Source: JADKAV01 sp041393775 (GTDB lineage Bacteria; Actinomycetota; Actinomycetes; S36-B12; UBA10799). Taken from it: 64,000 nucleotides of DNA. A program made the translations under genes and the position numbers. Positions 52,311 through 59,871 of this stretch are shown in pieces (positions within the stretch are counted from its first letter, which is position 1; each line of letters opens with the position of its first letter). The stretch is from NCBI GenBank assembly GCA_041393775.1, contig JAWKJM010000004.1:1-64000 (forward strand). The letters are read 5' to 3'. The notes under the pieces were generated by a model. The model searched no databases, was not told the origin of the DNA, and worked only from the letters and a program-made list of their open reading frames with translations.

Positions 52311-53095
52311 GCGCCTTGGCGGGGTTCACCGACGCAGGGCTGCAGGGGGTCCGGCTGAAGAAGAAGAGACAGATCATTAAAGGCGTTCCGCGCATGATGG
52401 GTTCCCACGACCGGGAGGTGTACTGGGTCTTTCGGGGGCTCAGCGTCGAGGTCGCTGCTGGGGACACGTTGGTCCTGGTCAGTCGTGATCCGGTCCGGAC
52501 CAACTCGATCATGCGGGTCTGGGCTGGCCTCCTGCCACTGGATGAGGGGGAGGTTGAACGCCCCGCCCGCAGTCTGATGCTGGTATCCCCGCAGAGTCGC
52601 TGGGCCAGAGAACTAAGCGTTGAGCAGACCATCCGACTGCTCGCGGGCATGTACGGACTGCACGATTCCGAGGTCGAGGCGATTGTGGGACCAGCGGCCA
52701 GGACGGCCCAGGTCGAATCGTTGCTGCACCGCCCGATCGATGATCTGGGGAAGGCGGTGCGCGACCAGCTCGCATTCGCCATCGCGATCAATGCGCCGGT
52801 TCCGGTCGTGATGTTCGACCACACGGCCAGCATCGGGACTCCGGAGTTCCGTCCTCTGTGCCTGGATCAGATTCTCGCGTTGCGGGAAGCGGGCAAAGGT
52901 GTGGTGGTCGCCACCCACAAGCCCCAGATCGCATTGCACGTCGGGTCACGGGCGATGATCGTGCGCGGCAAGCGTTCCGAAGAAGTCGACGTCAGCGCCG
53001 CCGCCGAGTTCCTGATCCGCGACCGCGTGCGCGGCCGGAAGTTGGCACGCCGGCGCGCGGAGGACGACGATGATGAAACCGGGATGGAGTTCTAG
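52307..53095 (+). CDS. Degenerate ABC ATPase-like protein (TagH/Wzt-like)
   Basis: The 262-residue protein is the partner of the ABC-2 permease and aligns over its length with TagH/Wzt ATPases, but the key motifs have decayed. The Walker A position reads SRDPVRTNS instead of GxxGxGKS/T, so the lysine and glycines are missing. The signature is DLGKAVRDQ instead of LSGGQ, and Walker B is VVMFDHTAS, with the catalytic glutamate replaced by H. The H-loop histidine (ATHKPQ) remains. The reading frame is intact, so it is not a simple pseudogene. It may be a structural or regulatory subunit, or the permease may use another ATPase. The C-terminal end is basic then acidic. Confidence 0.85.
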   Translation: MSALAGFTDAGLQGVRLKKKRQIIKGVPRMMGSHDREVYWVFRGLSVEVAAGDTLVLVSRDPVRTNSIMRVWAGLLPLDEGEVERPARSLMLVSPQSRWARELSVEQTIRLLAGMYGLHDSEVEAIVGPAARTAQVESLLHRPIDDLGKAVRDQLAFAIAINAPVPVVMFDHTASIGTPEFRPLCLDQILALREAGKGVVVATHKPQIALHVGSRAMIVRGKRSEEVDVSAAAEFLIRDRVRGRKLARRRAEDDDDETGMEF

Positions 53096-53268
53096 GCCCT
53101 CAAGAGTGGGACAGAGGGCCGACCGGGACCGGATGTCACACACTGCCCGGATCGGGGCGGTGCGGACCTTATGGCCCTGAGCCGGAAACGGGGCATGGTC
53201 GGACTCGCGTGCTGCGGCGACCACCGGGAGTGTGCGCGCGGGGTACTCTGCCGGGTAGGGAGGTGTCC

Positions 53269-54030
53269 ATGGGTCTGCGAAATGTGGCGTACTCGTTGTA
53301 CGAACGCCGCTTGATGGCCGGACTCGACTCCGAACGCATTCCTCGCCATGTCGGTGTGATTCTCGACGGGAACCGTCGGTGGGCCTCGCTGCAGGGCAGC
53401 AGTGCATCGACCGGACATCGCGCTGGCGCGGACAAGATCGCCGAGTTCCTGCGCTGGTGCGACGAGGCCGGCGTAGAAGTGGTCACACTGTGGCTGCTGT
53501 CCACGGACAACCTGTCGCGGCCGGCCCAGGAGCTCACCCAGTTGTTGAGCATCATCACTGAGACGGTCGAAGCCCTTGCCGACACCCGGGCGTGGCATGT
53601 CCATCCGGTGGGGGCGTTGGACCTGTTGCCGGTCGAGACCGCCAACGCGCTGAAAGAGGCCGATGCCGCCACTCGTGACATTCAGGGTATGACGGTGAAC
53701 ATCGCCGTCGGCTACGGGGGCCGCCGGGAAGTCGTCGATGCCGTCCGGTCGCTGCTGGCCGAGCACGCCGAACGCGGCACCGCCCTCGATGACCTGGCTC
53801 AGGTGCTGGAGCCCGAGCACATCGCCGAGCACCTGTACACCCGGGGCCAGCCCGACCCCGATCTGGTCATTCGGACCTCCGGTGAGCAGCGGCTGTCGGG
53901 CTTCCTGCTGTGGCAGAGCGCTCACTCCGAGTTCTACTTCTGCGAGGCGTATTGGCCCGATTTCCGTCGGGTCGACTTCCTTCGCGCGATGCGTTCGTAC
54001 GCGGACAGGCAGCGTCGTTTCGGGGGGTGA
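53269..54030 (+). CDS. Short-chain-type cis-prenyl diphosphate synthase (Z-FPP synthase-like)
   Basis: This 253-residue cis-prenyltransferase has GVILDGNRRWA with the catalytic aspartate, LRWCDEAGVEVVTLWLLSTDNLSR and the C-terminal RTSGEQRLSGFLLWQSAHSEFYF. TAGGGAGGTG fixes ATG 53269. By recollection the LRWC-EAG-LLSTEN pattern and the neighbouring phoH2 resemble mycobacterial Rv1086, which makes (2Z,6E)-farnesyl diphosphate for decaprenyl phosphate. UppS is the alternative; the two can only be told apart by assay. The product would supply lipid carriers for wall synthesis. Confidence 0.88.
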   Translation: MGLRNVAYSLYERRLMAGLDSERIPRHVGVILDGNRRWASLQGSSASTGHRAGADKIAEFLRWCDEAGVEVVTLWLLSTDNLSRPAQELTQLLSIITETVEALADTRAWHVHPVGALDLLPVETANALKEADAATRDIQGMTVNIAVGYGGRREVVDAVRSLLAEHAERGTALDDLAQVLEPEHIAEHLYTRGQPDPDLVIRTSGEQRLSGFLLWQSAHSEFYFCEAYWPDFRRVDFLRAMRSYADRQRRFGG

Positions 54031-54536
54031 GGCCGCCACGCGGTACTGCTCATGCACTTTGTTACGAAAGTGTGTGTCCTTGAAGGTGCACTGTTACGAA
54101 GGTGCGCGCAACACGCCCCGCGGATCCAGCACCTGCGTGACAAGACTCCATCCAGCGGCGCAACTTCGTCACAAGGACGCCCGGTGAGCGCTCCGTCCAA
54201 CCTTTGTTGCGAGAGTGCGGGGTCCGCCGCCGGATCCTGCCGCACCTTCGAACCCACTCGGGTGCCGACACCTTCGCAGCCGGGGAGTAACGCTGGCGGC
54301 CGGAGTCCGGACCCCCGGCACAAGCCGAAGCACCCGTGTCGCGGCCTGTGTGGCTGGTCGGTGTGTCTTGGTGTCGTGACAAAAGGCGCCGTCGCAGGTC
54401 CATAGGGACGCACCATCTGTTCAGTCAATCGACGACGGGCATTCGGCGTGGCAACCCGGATCGAGCGCCACGTTGCACCTAGTGTCGTCGCAATACCGGG
54501 GCCGTCCGGGCATCCGGTACCGAACGGAGGCCGAGC
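54031..54536. repeat. 506-bp gap with repeat family B copies
   Basis: Family B copies are GTTACGAAAGTGTG (54061-54074), GTTACGAAGGTGCG (54093-54106), a degenerate inverted GCACCTGCGTGAC (about 54129-54141), CAACTTCGTCAC (54161-54172), GTTGCGAGAGTGCG (54206-54219) and CGCACCTTCGAAC (54241-54253). The remaining 280 bases to the phoH-like start hold no gene I can support. GGAGG at 54524-54528 is the ribosome site for the next gene. Confidence 0.8.
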
Positions 54537-55841
54537 GTGCCCTTTGATCGCGAACTGTTCCGCACCTACGTCGTCGACACCAGTGTTCTGCTCTCAGACC
54601 CACACGCGATTCTGCGGTTCGACGAGCACGAGGTAGTGATACCGGCCATCGTGATCACGGAGTTGGAGGGCAAACGGACCCATCCAGAACTGGGCTACTT
54701 CGCGCGGACGGCGCTGCGGTTGCTCGATGATCTGCGGGTGCAGGCAGGCCGCCTGGACGAACCGGTGCCGTTGGAGGGCGGCGGCACGCTGCGGGTCGAA
54801 CTGAACCACGCCGATCAATCGATCCTGCCCAGCGGTTTCCAGATCGGTGAGAACGACACCCGGATCCTGGCGGTGGCGCGAAATCTCGCCGCCGAGGGTC
54901 ATCACGTCGTGGTGGTGTCGAAGGACCTCCCACTGCGCGTGAAGGCATCCGCGGTCGGGTTGATCGCCGAGGAGTACCGGGCCGAACTGGCTTCGAGCAG
55001 CGAATGGAGCGGCATCGAGGAGTTGGATGTCGGGTCGGTCTGGATGGACGAGTTGTACCAGAACGATGTCGCGGACCTGGACGAAGCCCGAGATCTGCCC
55101 TGCCACACCGGGCTGATCCTGGCCAGCGACAGCGGTTCGGCACTGGGTCGGGTCACCGAGGGCAAGCAGGTCCGTCTGGTGCGAGGCGACCGTGAGGCAT
55201 TCGGACTACATGGGCGCAGCGCCGAACAGCGGATCGCGCTCGATCTACTGCTGGACCCGTCGGTGGGAATCATCTCCTTGGGAGGACGCGCGGGAACAGG
55301 CAAGAGCGCCCTTGCTCTGTCGGCTGGCCTGGAGTCGGTGCTGGAACGTCGTCAACACCGCAAGGTGGTGGTGTTTCGCCCGTTGTACGCCGTGGGTGGT
55401 CAGGAACTGGGCTACCTGCCGGGTTCCGAACAGGAGAAGATGGGCCCATGGGCGCAGGCGGTCCATGACACCCTGCAGGCGGTGACCACGCAGGAAGTCG
55501 TCGACGAGATCGTGGATCGCGACATGCTCGAGGTCCTGCCGCTGACCCATATCCGGGGGCGTTCCTTGCACGACGCTTTCGTCATCGTCGACGAGGCACA
55601 GTCACTCGAGCGCAATGTGCTGCTCACGGTGCTGAGCCGCATCGGCCGGGACTCGCGGGTGGTGCTGACACACGACGTCGGCCAGCGCGACAACCTGCGG
55701 GTCGGACGCCACGACGGTGTCGTCGCGGTGGTGGACCGGCTCAAGGGTCACCCTCTGTTCGCCCACGTGACGCTGACCCGCTCCGAACGCTCCCCGATCG
55801 CGGCTCTGGTCACGGAGTTGCTGGAGGACTATCCGCTGTAG
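54537..55841 (+). CDS. phoH2: PIN domain-PhoH ATPase fusion protein (PhoH2-like)
   Basis: The 434-residue protein has an N-terminal PIN ribonuclease domain (about residues 10-150; YVVDTSVLLSDPHA with D14, later VITELEGK and DTRILAVAR) and a C-terminal PhoH ATPase with Walker A GRAGTGKSA (250-258) and Walker B VIVDEAQS. In mycobacteria this fusion is an RNA helicase and RNase (PhoH2), part of a toxin-antitoxin pair with a small upstream antitoxin. I could not recognise a partner here. GTG 54537 follows GGAGG. Confidence 0.92.
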   Translation: MPFDRELFRTYVVDTSVLLSDPHAILRFDEHEVVIPAIVITELEGKRTHPELGYFARTALRLLDDLRVQAGRLDEPVPLEGGGTLRVELNHADQSILPSGFQIGENDTRILAVARNLAAEGHHVVVVSKDLPLRVKASAVGLIAEEYRAELASSSEWSGIEELDVGSVWMDELYQNDVADLDEARDLPCHTGLILASDSGSALGRVTEGKQVRLVRGDREAFGLHGRSAEQRIALDLLLDPSVGIISLGGRAGTGKSALALSAGLESVLERRQHRKVVVFRPLYAVGGQELGYLPGSEQEKMGPWAQAVHDTLQAVTTQEVVDEIVDRDMLEVLPLTHIRGRSLHDAFVIVDEAQSLERNVLLTVLSRIGRDSRVVLTHDVGQRDNLRVGRHDGVVAVVDRLKGHPLFAHVTLTRSERSPIAALVTELLEDYPL

Positions 55842-55870
55842 TCCGAATAGCGGGACACGGTCGATGAACA

Positions 55871-55886
55871 TGTGAGCCGGCTCACG
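55871..55886. promoter_or_regulatory. CRP/GlxR-like site upstream of lysozyme-like gene 1
   Basis: TGTGAGCCGGCTCACG (55871-55886) fits TGTGA-N6-TCACR, and its inner 14 bp form a perfect palindrome. It ends 53 bp before the ATG at 55940. Confidence 0.6.
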
Positions 55887-55939
55887 ATTCGCCGGGTGCG
55901 CGTGCGGGCATCAACCAGACAACTGTCTGGAGGACTCGC

Positions 55940-56512
55940 ATGCCCAGCCGCCTTACCCGCGCCGGAATCGGCGTTCTGACCGTGGCCGTTCCCGCGACCG
56001 CTCTGATCCTCACCACAACCACGAGCGCGCCCGCAGCCGAGAAGCGCGACGCGGTGGGCGCTGCAGTCGCGGTCGTCGCGGTTGACGGCGGCAAGACCGC
56101 GCAGACTCCGGTAGAGCTGCCCAAGACGGCCTGGGGCAAGGCGGCAGACCATGAGGACCGGCATGCACGCGCCTCTCGGGCGGCGTCGCCCTACCGGTTC
56201 GGCTCGATCGCTTTCAACAAGTGGTTCGCCAAGCAGTACATGCAGCAGAAATACGGCTGGGGTGCTGACCAGTTCGCAGCGCTCGAGCAGTTGTGGCAGC
56301 GCGAATCCGGCTGGAGCCAGACGGCCCACAATTCCTCGTCGGGTGCCCACGGGATCCCGCAAGCCCTCCCCGGCTCCAAGATGGGTATGTTCGGCGCGGA
56401 CTGGGCGACCAACCCCGAAACGCAGATCAAGTGGGGCCTGCACTACATCAAGTCGGTGTACGGAAGTCCGTCCGGTGCTTTGGCGTCCTCGCATTCCCGC
56501 GGCTGGTACTGA
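55940..56512 (+). CDS. Secreted lysozyme/transglycosylase-like protein, paralogue 1
   Basis: The 190-residue exported protein has a signal peptide (about residues 1-33, ending SAPAAEK) and a linker of about 45 residues. A compact lysozyme-like domain follows: PYRFGSIAFNKWFAKQYMQQKYGW, ALEQLWQRESGWSQTAHNSSSGAHG with the expected catalytic Glu in RESGW, and KWGLHYIKSVYG. It ends SRGWY. Such domains (aggregation-promoting factor or SLT-like) cleave peptidoglycan glycan strands. The next two genes have the same domain order, so this is a local expansion. Confidence 0.88.
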   Translation: MPSRLTRAGIGVLTVAVPATALILTTTTSAPAAEKRDAVGAAVAVVAVDGGKTAQTPVELPKTAWGKAADHEDRHARASRAASPYRFGSIAFNKWFAKQYMQQKYGWGADQFAALEQLWQRESGWSQTAHNSSSGAHGIPQALPGSKMGMFGADWATNPETQIKWGLHYIKSVYGSPSGALASSHSRGWY

Positions 56513-56823
56513 GAGTCAATCCGCGGATTCCGCACCAATTGACCCAATTTGCGACGGTTTCCGTTCGTGACAGGTGACATATGTCACGCTGATCGCGGTT
56601 GAACTACAACCGTGTCGCGACGATGGTGAAAGTGGAGGTTGCCTGAGTGGCCCGCTCGCCGCAGTGATGTCGTGGGGAAGCGATGGAGTGGTGAGAGGGA
56701 CGCACTGCCACGTCAAGCCCGATGTGCGCGATGCCAACCGGTGGATCGGACTGGTCGCGCGGGTGAGTGGACAGGTGAGATTTCGGTGTCCGTCGATCCG
56801 GATGCCCGACACGTCTGGCTCAA
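56513..56823. other. 311-bp gap between paralogues 1 and 2
   Basis: The gap holds one CRP-like site (56573-56588) and otherwise about 235 bp of G-rich DNA before the paralogue 2 start. I see no gene in it and no clear riboswitch; a long 5' leader is possible. Confidence 0.4.
56573..56588. promoter_or_regulatory. CRP/GlxR-like site upstream of lysozyme-like gene 2
   Basis: GGTGACATATGTCACG (56573-56588) has the inner perfect palindrome GTGACATATGTCAC and matches the TGTGA-N6-TCACG layout seen at the other two paralogues. It lies 235 bp before the start at 56824. Confidence 0.55.
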
Positions 56824-57258
56824 ATGCGCTATGCCCTGATCGCGCCCGCACTGGCAGTAGCCGTGCTGGGCGCCACGCCGGTGGCGGTCCAAGCCAACAA
56901 CCGTGACATCCCGCGGCCCAGCCGCTCCGAGGCACCCGCCCGTTTCGGGACGGTGGCCTACTCGCAGTGGTACGCCAAACAGGCAGCAGCGATCCGGTTC
57001 GGCTGGAAGGCCAAGCAGTTCGCCGCTTTGAAGACCCTTTGGTACCACGAGTCGGGCTGGAACCACAAAGCCGTCAACCGATCTTCGGGGGCATGGGGCA
57101 TTCCGCAATCGCTGCCGGCGTCGAAGATGCGCACGCATGGCAAGGACTACCGCACCAACCCGGAGACCCAGATCGACTGGGGTCTGGACTACATCAAGGG
57201 ACGATACGGAACGCCTGCGAAGGCGTGGAAGTTCTGGCGGCACCACCACTGGTACTAA
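56824..57258 (+). CDS. Secreted lysozyme/transglycosylase-like protein, paralogue 2
   Basis: The 144-residue protein has a signal peptide (MRYALIAPALAVAVLGATPVAVQAN) and the same domain: ARFGTVAYSQWYAKQAAAIRFGW, LKTLWYHESGWNHKAVN with catalytic E in HESGW, SSGAWGIPQSLPASKM and WGLDYIKGRYGTPAKAWKFW, ending HHHWY. It lacks the linker of paralogues 1 and 3, so it is the shortest of the three. It is probably a peptidoglycan hydrolase; no catalytic activity has been tested here. Confidence 0.88.
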   Translation: MRYALIAPALAVAVLGATPVAVQANNRDIPRPSRSEAPARFGTVAYSQWYAKQAAAIRFGWKAKQFAALKTLWYHESGWNHKAVNRSSGAWGIPQSLPASKMRTHGKDYRTNPETQIDWGLDYIKGRYGTPAKAWKFWRHHHWY

Positions 57259-57273
57259 GCCGCTTCCGGCGGG

Positions 57274-57289
57274 TGTGATCTGTCTCACG
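57274..57289. promoter_or_regulatory. CRP/GlxR-like site upstream of lysozyme-like gene 3
   Basis: TGTGATCTGTCTCACG (57274-57289) fits TGTGA-N6-TCACG and is followed by ATT, as is the site at 55871. It ends 61 bp before the ATG at 57351. Confidence 0.6.
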
Positions 57290-57350
57290 ATTGTTTCCCA
57301 CCCGGCTGGGGCATGACCGCAACGCAAGCAAACCTCTCAGGAGAGATTTC

Positions 57351-57887
57351 ATGACTTTGTCCAAATCCCGAGCCGCGACCGCCACCGCAGCAATCAGCCT
57401 GCCCCTGTTGCTGGGCACAGTTGCCGCACCGGCCACAGCCGTCTCCACCCCCTCAACCGGGGTGGCCGCCGCGAACAGCACCGCGAGCACATCCCACGCA
57501 GCAGCTGTGTCGAGCAAGAAGAAGCGGGACCGGCTCAACCGTCCGCCGTCACGGGGCAGGGCCCCGTACCGGTTCGGCAGTGTGAAGTACAACCAGTGGT
57601 ACGCCAAGAACTACATGCAGTACAAGTACGGCTGGGGCAAGAAGCAGCGCAGGAGCCTGGTGAACCTGTGGAACCGCGAATCCGGCTGGAGCCAGTGGGC
57701 CCACAACCGGTCGTCCGGTGCACACGGCATCCCGCAGGCGTTGCCCGGTTCGAAGATGGCCAGTGCCGGTAAGAACTGGCGAAAGAACCCGGAGACCCAG
57801 ATCAAGTGGGGCCTGTCCTACATCAAGGCCCGCTACGGCACTCCGAACGGCGCCTGGAGCGCGTGGAAGCGCAAGGGTTGGTACTGA
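57351..57887 (+). CDS. Secreted lysozyme/transglycosylase-like protein, paralogue 3
   Basis: The 178-residue protein has a signal peptide (about residues 1-32), an alanine/serine/threonine-rich linker and a KKKRDR stretch before the domain (APYRFGSVKYNQWYAKNYMQYKYGW ... NLWNRESGWSQWAHN with the RESGW glutamate ... WGLSYIKARYGTPNGAWSAW) and ends KRKGWY. It is most like paralogue 1. AGGAGAG fixes ATG 57351; an upstream frame is unconserved. A strong terminator follows. Confidence 0.9.
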   Translation: MTLSKSRAATATAAISLPLLLGTVAAPATAVSTPSTGVAAANSTASTSHAAAVSSKKKRDRLNRPPSRGRAPYRFGSVKYNQWYAKNYMQYKYGWGKKQRRSLVNLWNRESGWSQWAHNRSSGAHGIPQALPGSKMASAGKNWRKNPETQIKWGLSYIKARYGTPNGAWSAWKRKGWY

Positions 57888-57897
57888 TCCGACCAAT

Positions 57898-57939
57898 CGA
57901 GTGCCCCCACCGTTGAACGGTGGGGGCACTCGACTTTGG
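57898..57939 (+). terminator. Intrinsic terminator after paralogue 3
   Basis: CGAGTGCCCCCACCG (57898-57912) pairs perfectly with CGGTGGGGGCACTCG (57918-57932) around a 5-base loop. A short ACTTTGG follows. It ends the lysozyme-like cluster. Confidence 0.8.
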
Positions 57940-57984
57940 GCCTGTGTTCACGAAGCGCCGAACCCGGCGTGGCGCGAATCTCGT

Positions 57985-58097
57985 GTGACGAAGGTGCGGG
58001 GGTCCGACCCCGGATTGTCACGAAGGTGCGCGGTCGCGGTCGTTCGCGCCCCGCACCTTCGTAGCACAACGCATCCGTCGGCCAGCACCTTCGTCAC
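57985..58097. repeat. Repeat family B cluster before the fumarase gene
   Basis: GTGACGAAGGTGCG (57985-57998) and GTCACGAAGGTGCG (58017-58030) are direct; CGCACCTTCGTAGC (58052-58065) and GCACCTTCGTCAC (58085-58097) are inverted. The order (two forward, two inverted) is the same as at 31.6 kb. It lies between the convergent ends of the lysozyme-like and fumarase genes. Confidence 0.85.
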
Positions 58098-58130
58098 AAT
58101 CGTGGCCCTCACCGGCCAGGGGTGCAGCGC

Positions 58131-59798
58131 TCAGTCGTCCGGCGGACCCACCGGGATGCGGTTGGCGATCGGCCGCATGGTCTCTGCGAAGAAGTCGTTG
58201 CCCTTGTCGTCCACGACGATGAATGCGGGGAAGTCCTCGACCTCGATGCGCCACACGGCCTCCATCCCGTGTTCGGGGAAGTCGAGCACTTCCACCTTGC
58301 GGATGCAGTCCTGGGCCAAGCGGGCTGCCGGGCCGCCTATGGAGCCGAGGTAGAAGCCGCCGTTTGCCCGGCAGGCCTCAGTGACCTGTTTCGAGCGATT
58401 GCCCTTGGCCAGCATGATCATCGATCCTCCGGCCTTCTGGAACTGGTCGACGTAGGAGTCCATCCGGCCGGCGGTCGTCGGACCGAACGACCCGGAGGCA
58501 TAGCCCTGCGGAGTCTTCGCCGGGCCCGCGTAGTAGACCGGGTGGTCCTTCATGTACTGCGGCATCGGGTGCCCGTTGTCGAGAAGATCCCGGATCCGCG
58601 CGTGCGCGATGTCGCGGGCCACAACCAATGTGCCCGACAGGCTCACACGAGTCTTCACGGGCAGCCGTGTCAGATCGTTGAGGACCTCGGGCATAGGCCG
58701 GTTCAGGTCGATGCTCACCACATCGTCATCGAGGTGGTCGTCGGTGACCTCCGGCAGGAAGCGTGCAGGGTCGCGTTCCAGTTCCTCGAGGAACACCCCC
58801 TCCGGCGTGATCTTGGCCATCGCCTGCCGGTCCGCCGAGCAACTCACGGCGATCGCGATCGGCGCGCTGGCGCCGTGCCGGGGCAGCCGGATCACCCGGA
58901 CGTCGTGACAGAAGTACTTCCCCCCGAACTGTGCGCCGATCCCGAATTCGCGAGTCTGTTCCAGGATCGCCTGTTCCATCTCGAGGTCCCGGTAGCCGTT
59001 GCCGTCCGGGCCGCCAGAGGTCGGGAGGGTGTCGTAGTACCGCGCCGATGCGTACTTCGCGGTCTTCAACGCGAACTCCGCGCTGGTTCCTCCGACGACG
59101 ACGCCGAGGTGGTACGGAGGACATGCCGCGGTGCCCAGGGCCCGCAGTGAGGTGTCCAGGAAGGTGCGGAAGGTGTCCGGGTTGAGTACGGCCTTGGTCT
59201 CCTGAAACAGGTAGGACTTGTTCGCGCTGCCGCCGCCCTTGGCCATGAACAACAACTCGTACTGCAACTCGTGACCGGGTTTGGTGTCCGCGGCGATCTC
59301 GATCTGGGCAGGCAGGTTCGTGCCGGTGTTGACCTCCTCCCACATGTTCAAGGGACTCATCTGCGAGTACCGGAGGTTGAGTTGCTGGTAGGCGTCGAAC
59401 ACCCCTTGTGACAGTGCCGATTCGTCGGGTCCCTCGGTGAGCACCCGCTGGCCGCGCTTGCCGGAAATGATCGCGGTGCCGGTGTCCTGGCACATCGGCA
59501 GCACGCCGCCGGCAGCGATGTTCGCGTTTCGCAGCAGGTCGAGGGCGACGAACCGGTCGTTGGGTGAGGCCTCCGGGTCGTCGAGGATGTTGCGCAACTG
59601 CTGAAGATGCCCCGGACGCAAGAGGTGCTGGATGTCGCGCATCGCTGCGAATGTGAGTTCCCGCAGAGCAGTCGGCGTGACCCGCAGGAACTCCTGGCCC
59701 CCTATGTCGACGACTTCCACCCCCTCCTTCGTCACAAGGCGGTACGGCGTCGGGTCCTCGCCGCGGGGAAGCAGATCGACGTGGTGGAAATCCAGCAT
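58131..59798 (-). CDS. fumA: Class I fumarate hydratase (iron-sulfur)
   Basis: The 555-residue single-chain enzyme hydrates fumarate to malate with an oxygen-sensitive [4Fe-4S] cluster. It begins MLDFHHVDLLPRGEDPTPYRLV. VLPMCQDTGTAI, GTAACPPYHLGVVVGG and AVSCSADRQ hold the likely cluster cysteines, and the C-terminal beta part has LSGTLVVARDIAHARI and ASGSFGPTTAGRMDSY. Mycobacteria have a class II enzyme at the corresponding place, so this is a change of enzyme class in a conserved position. TAGGCT on the minus strand lies 6 bases before the ATG (leaderless). Confidence 0.95.
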   Translation of the reverse strand: MLDFHHVDLLPRGEDPTPYRLVTKEGVEVVDIGGQEFLRVTPTALRELTFAAMRDIQHLLRPGHLQQLRNILDDPEASPNDRFVALDLLRNANIAAGGVLPMCQDTGTAIISGKRGQRVLTEGPDESALSQGVFDAYQQLNLRYSQMSPLNMWEEVNTGTNLPAQIEIAADTKPGHELQYELLFMAKGGGSANKSYLFQETKAVLNPDTFRTFLDTSLRALGTAACPPYHLGVVVGGTSAEFALKTAKYASARYYDTLPTSGGPDGNGYRDLEMEQAILEQTREFGIGAQFGGKYFCHDVRVIRLPRHGASAPIAIAVSCSADRQAMAKITPEGVFLEELERDPARFLPEVTDDHLDDDVVSIDLNRPMPEVLNDLTRLPVKTRVSLSGTLVVARDIAHARIRDLLDNGHPMPQYMKDHPVYYAGPAKTPQGYASGSFGPTTAGRMDSYVDQFQKAGGSMIMLAKGNRSKQVTEACRANGGFYLGSIGGPAARLAQDCIRKVEVLDFPEHGMEAVWRIEVEDFPAFIVVDDKGNDFFAETMRPIANRIPVGPPDD

Positions 59799-59804
59799 GT
59801 GTCC

Positions 59805-59810
59805 AGCCTA
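59805..59810 (-). promoter_or_regulatory. -10 element of a leaderless fumarase promoter
   Basis: TAGGCT on the minus strand ends 6 bases before ATG 59798, and no Shine-Dalgarno sequence is present. Confidence 0.45.
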
Positions 59811-59856
59811 GATCCTGGCCGCGGCCTCCCCACCGCGCTACGGGTGCTGAGCGTGC

Positions 59857-59871
59857 CACACTTGAAGTGTG
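59857..59871. promoter_or_regulatory. Palindrome over the deacetylase start codon
   Basis: CACACTTGAAGTGTG is a perfect 15-bp palindrome centred on G 59864. Its left arm contains the -10-like CACACT (59857-59862) and its right end is the start codon GTG 59869, 6 bases further on. A repressor bound here would block both transcription and initiation of a leaderless mRNA. Confidence 0.5.

Noticed and set aside
53095..53268. Small gene between the ABC ATPase-like gene and the cis-prenyl synthase
   Set aside because: Only short shadow frames are present. A -10-like TACTCT (53244-53249) and TAGGGAGGTG suggest this is just the promoter and leader.
54448..54636. Short frame before the PhoH2-like gene as a PhoAT-type antitoxin
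   Set aside because: It overlaps the phoH gene out of frame, has no ribosome site and no recognisable antitoxin features. A real partner could still be encoded in another short frame.
56513..56823. c-di-AMP (ydaO) riboswitch before lysozyme-like gene 2
   Set aside because: The region is a plausible site, but I could not identify the conserved core by eye.
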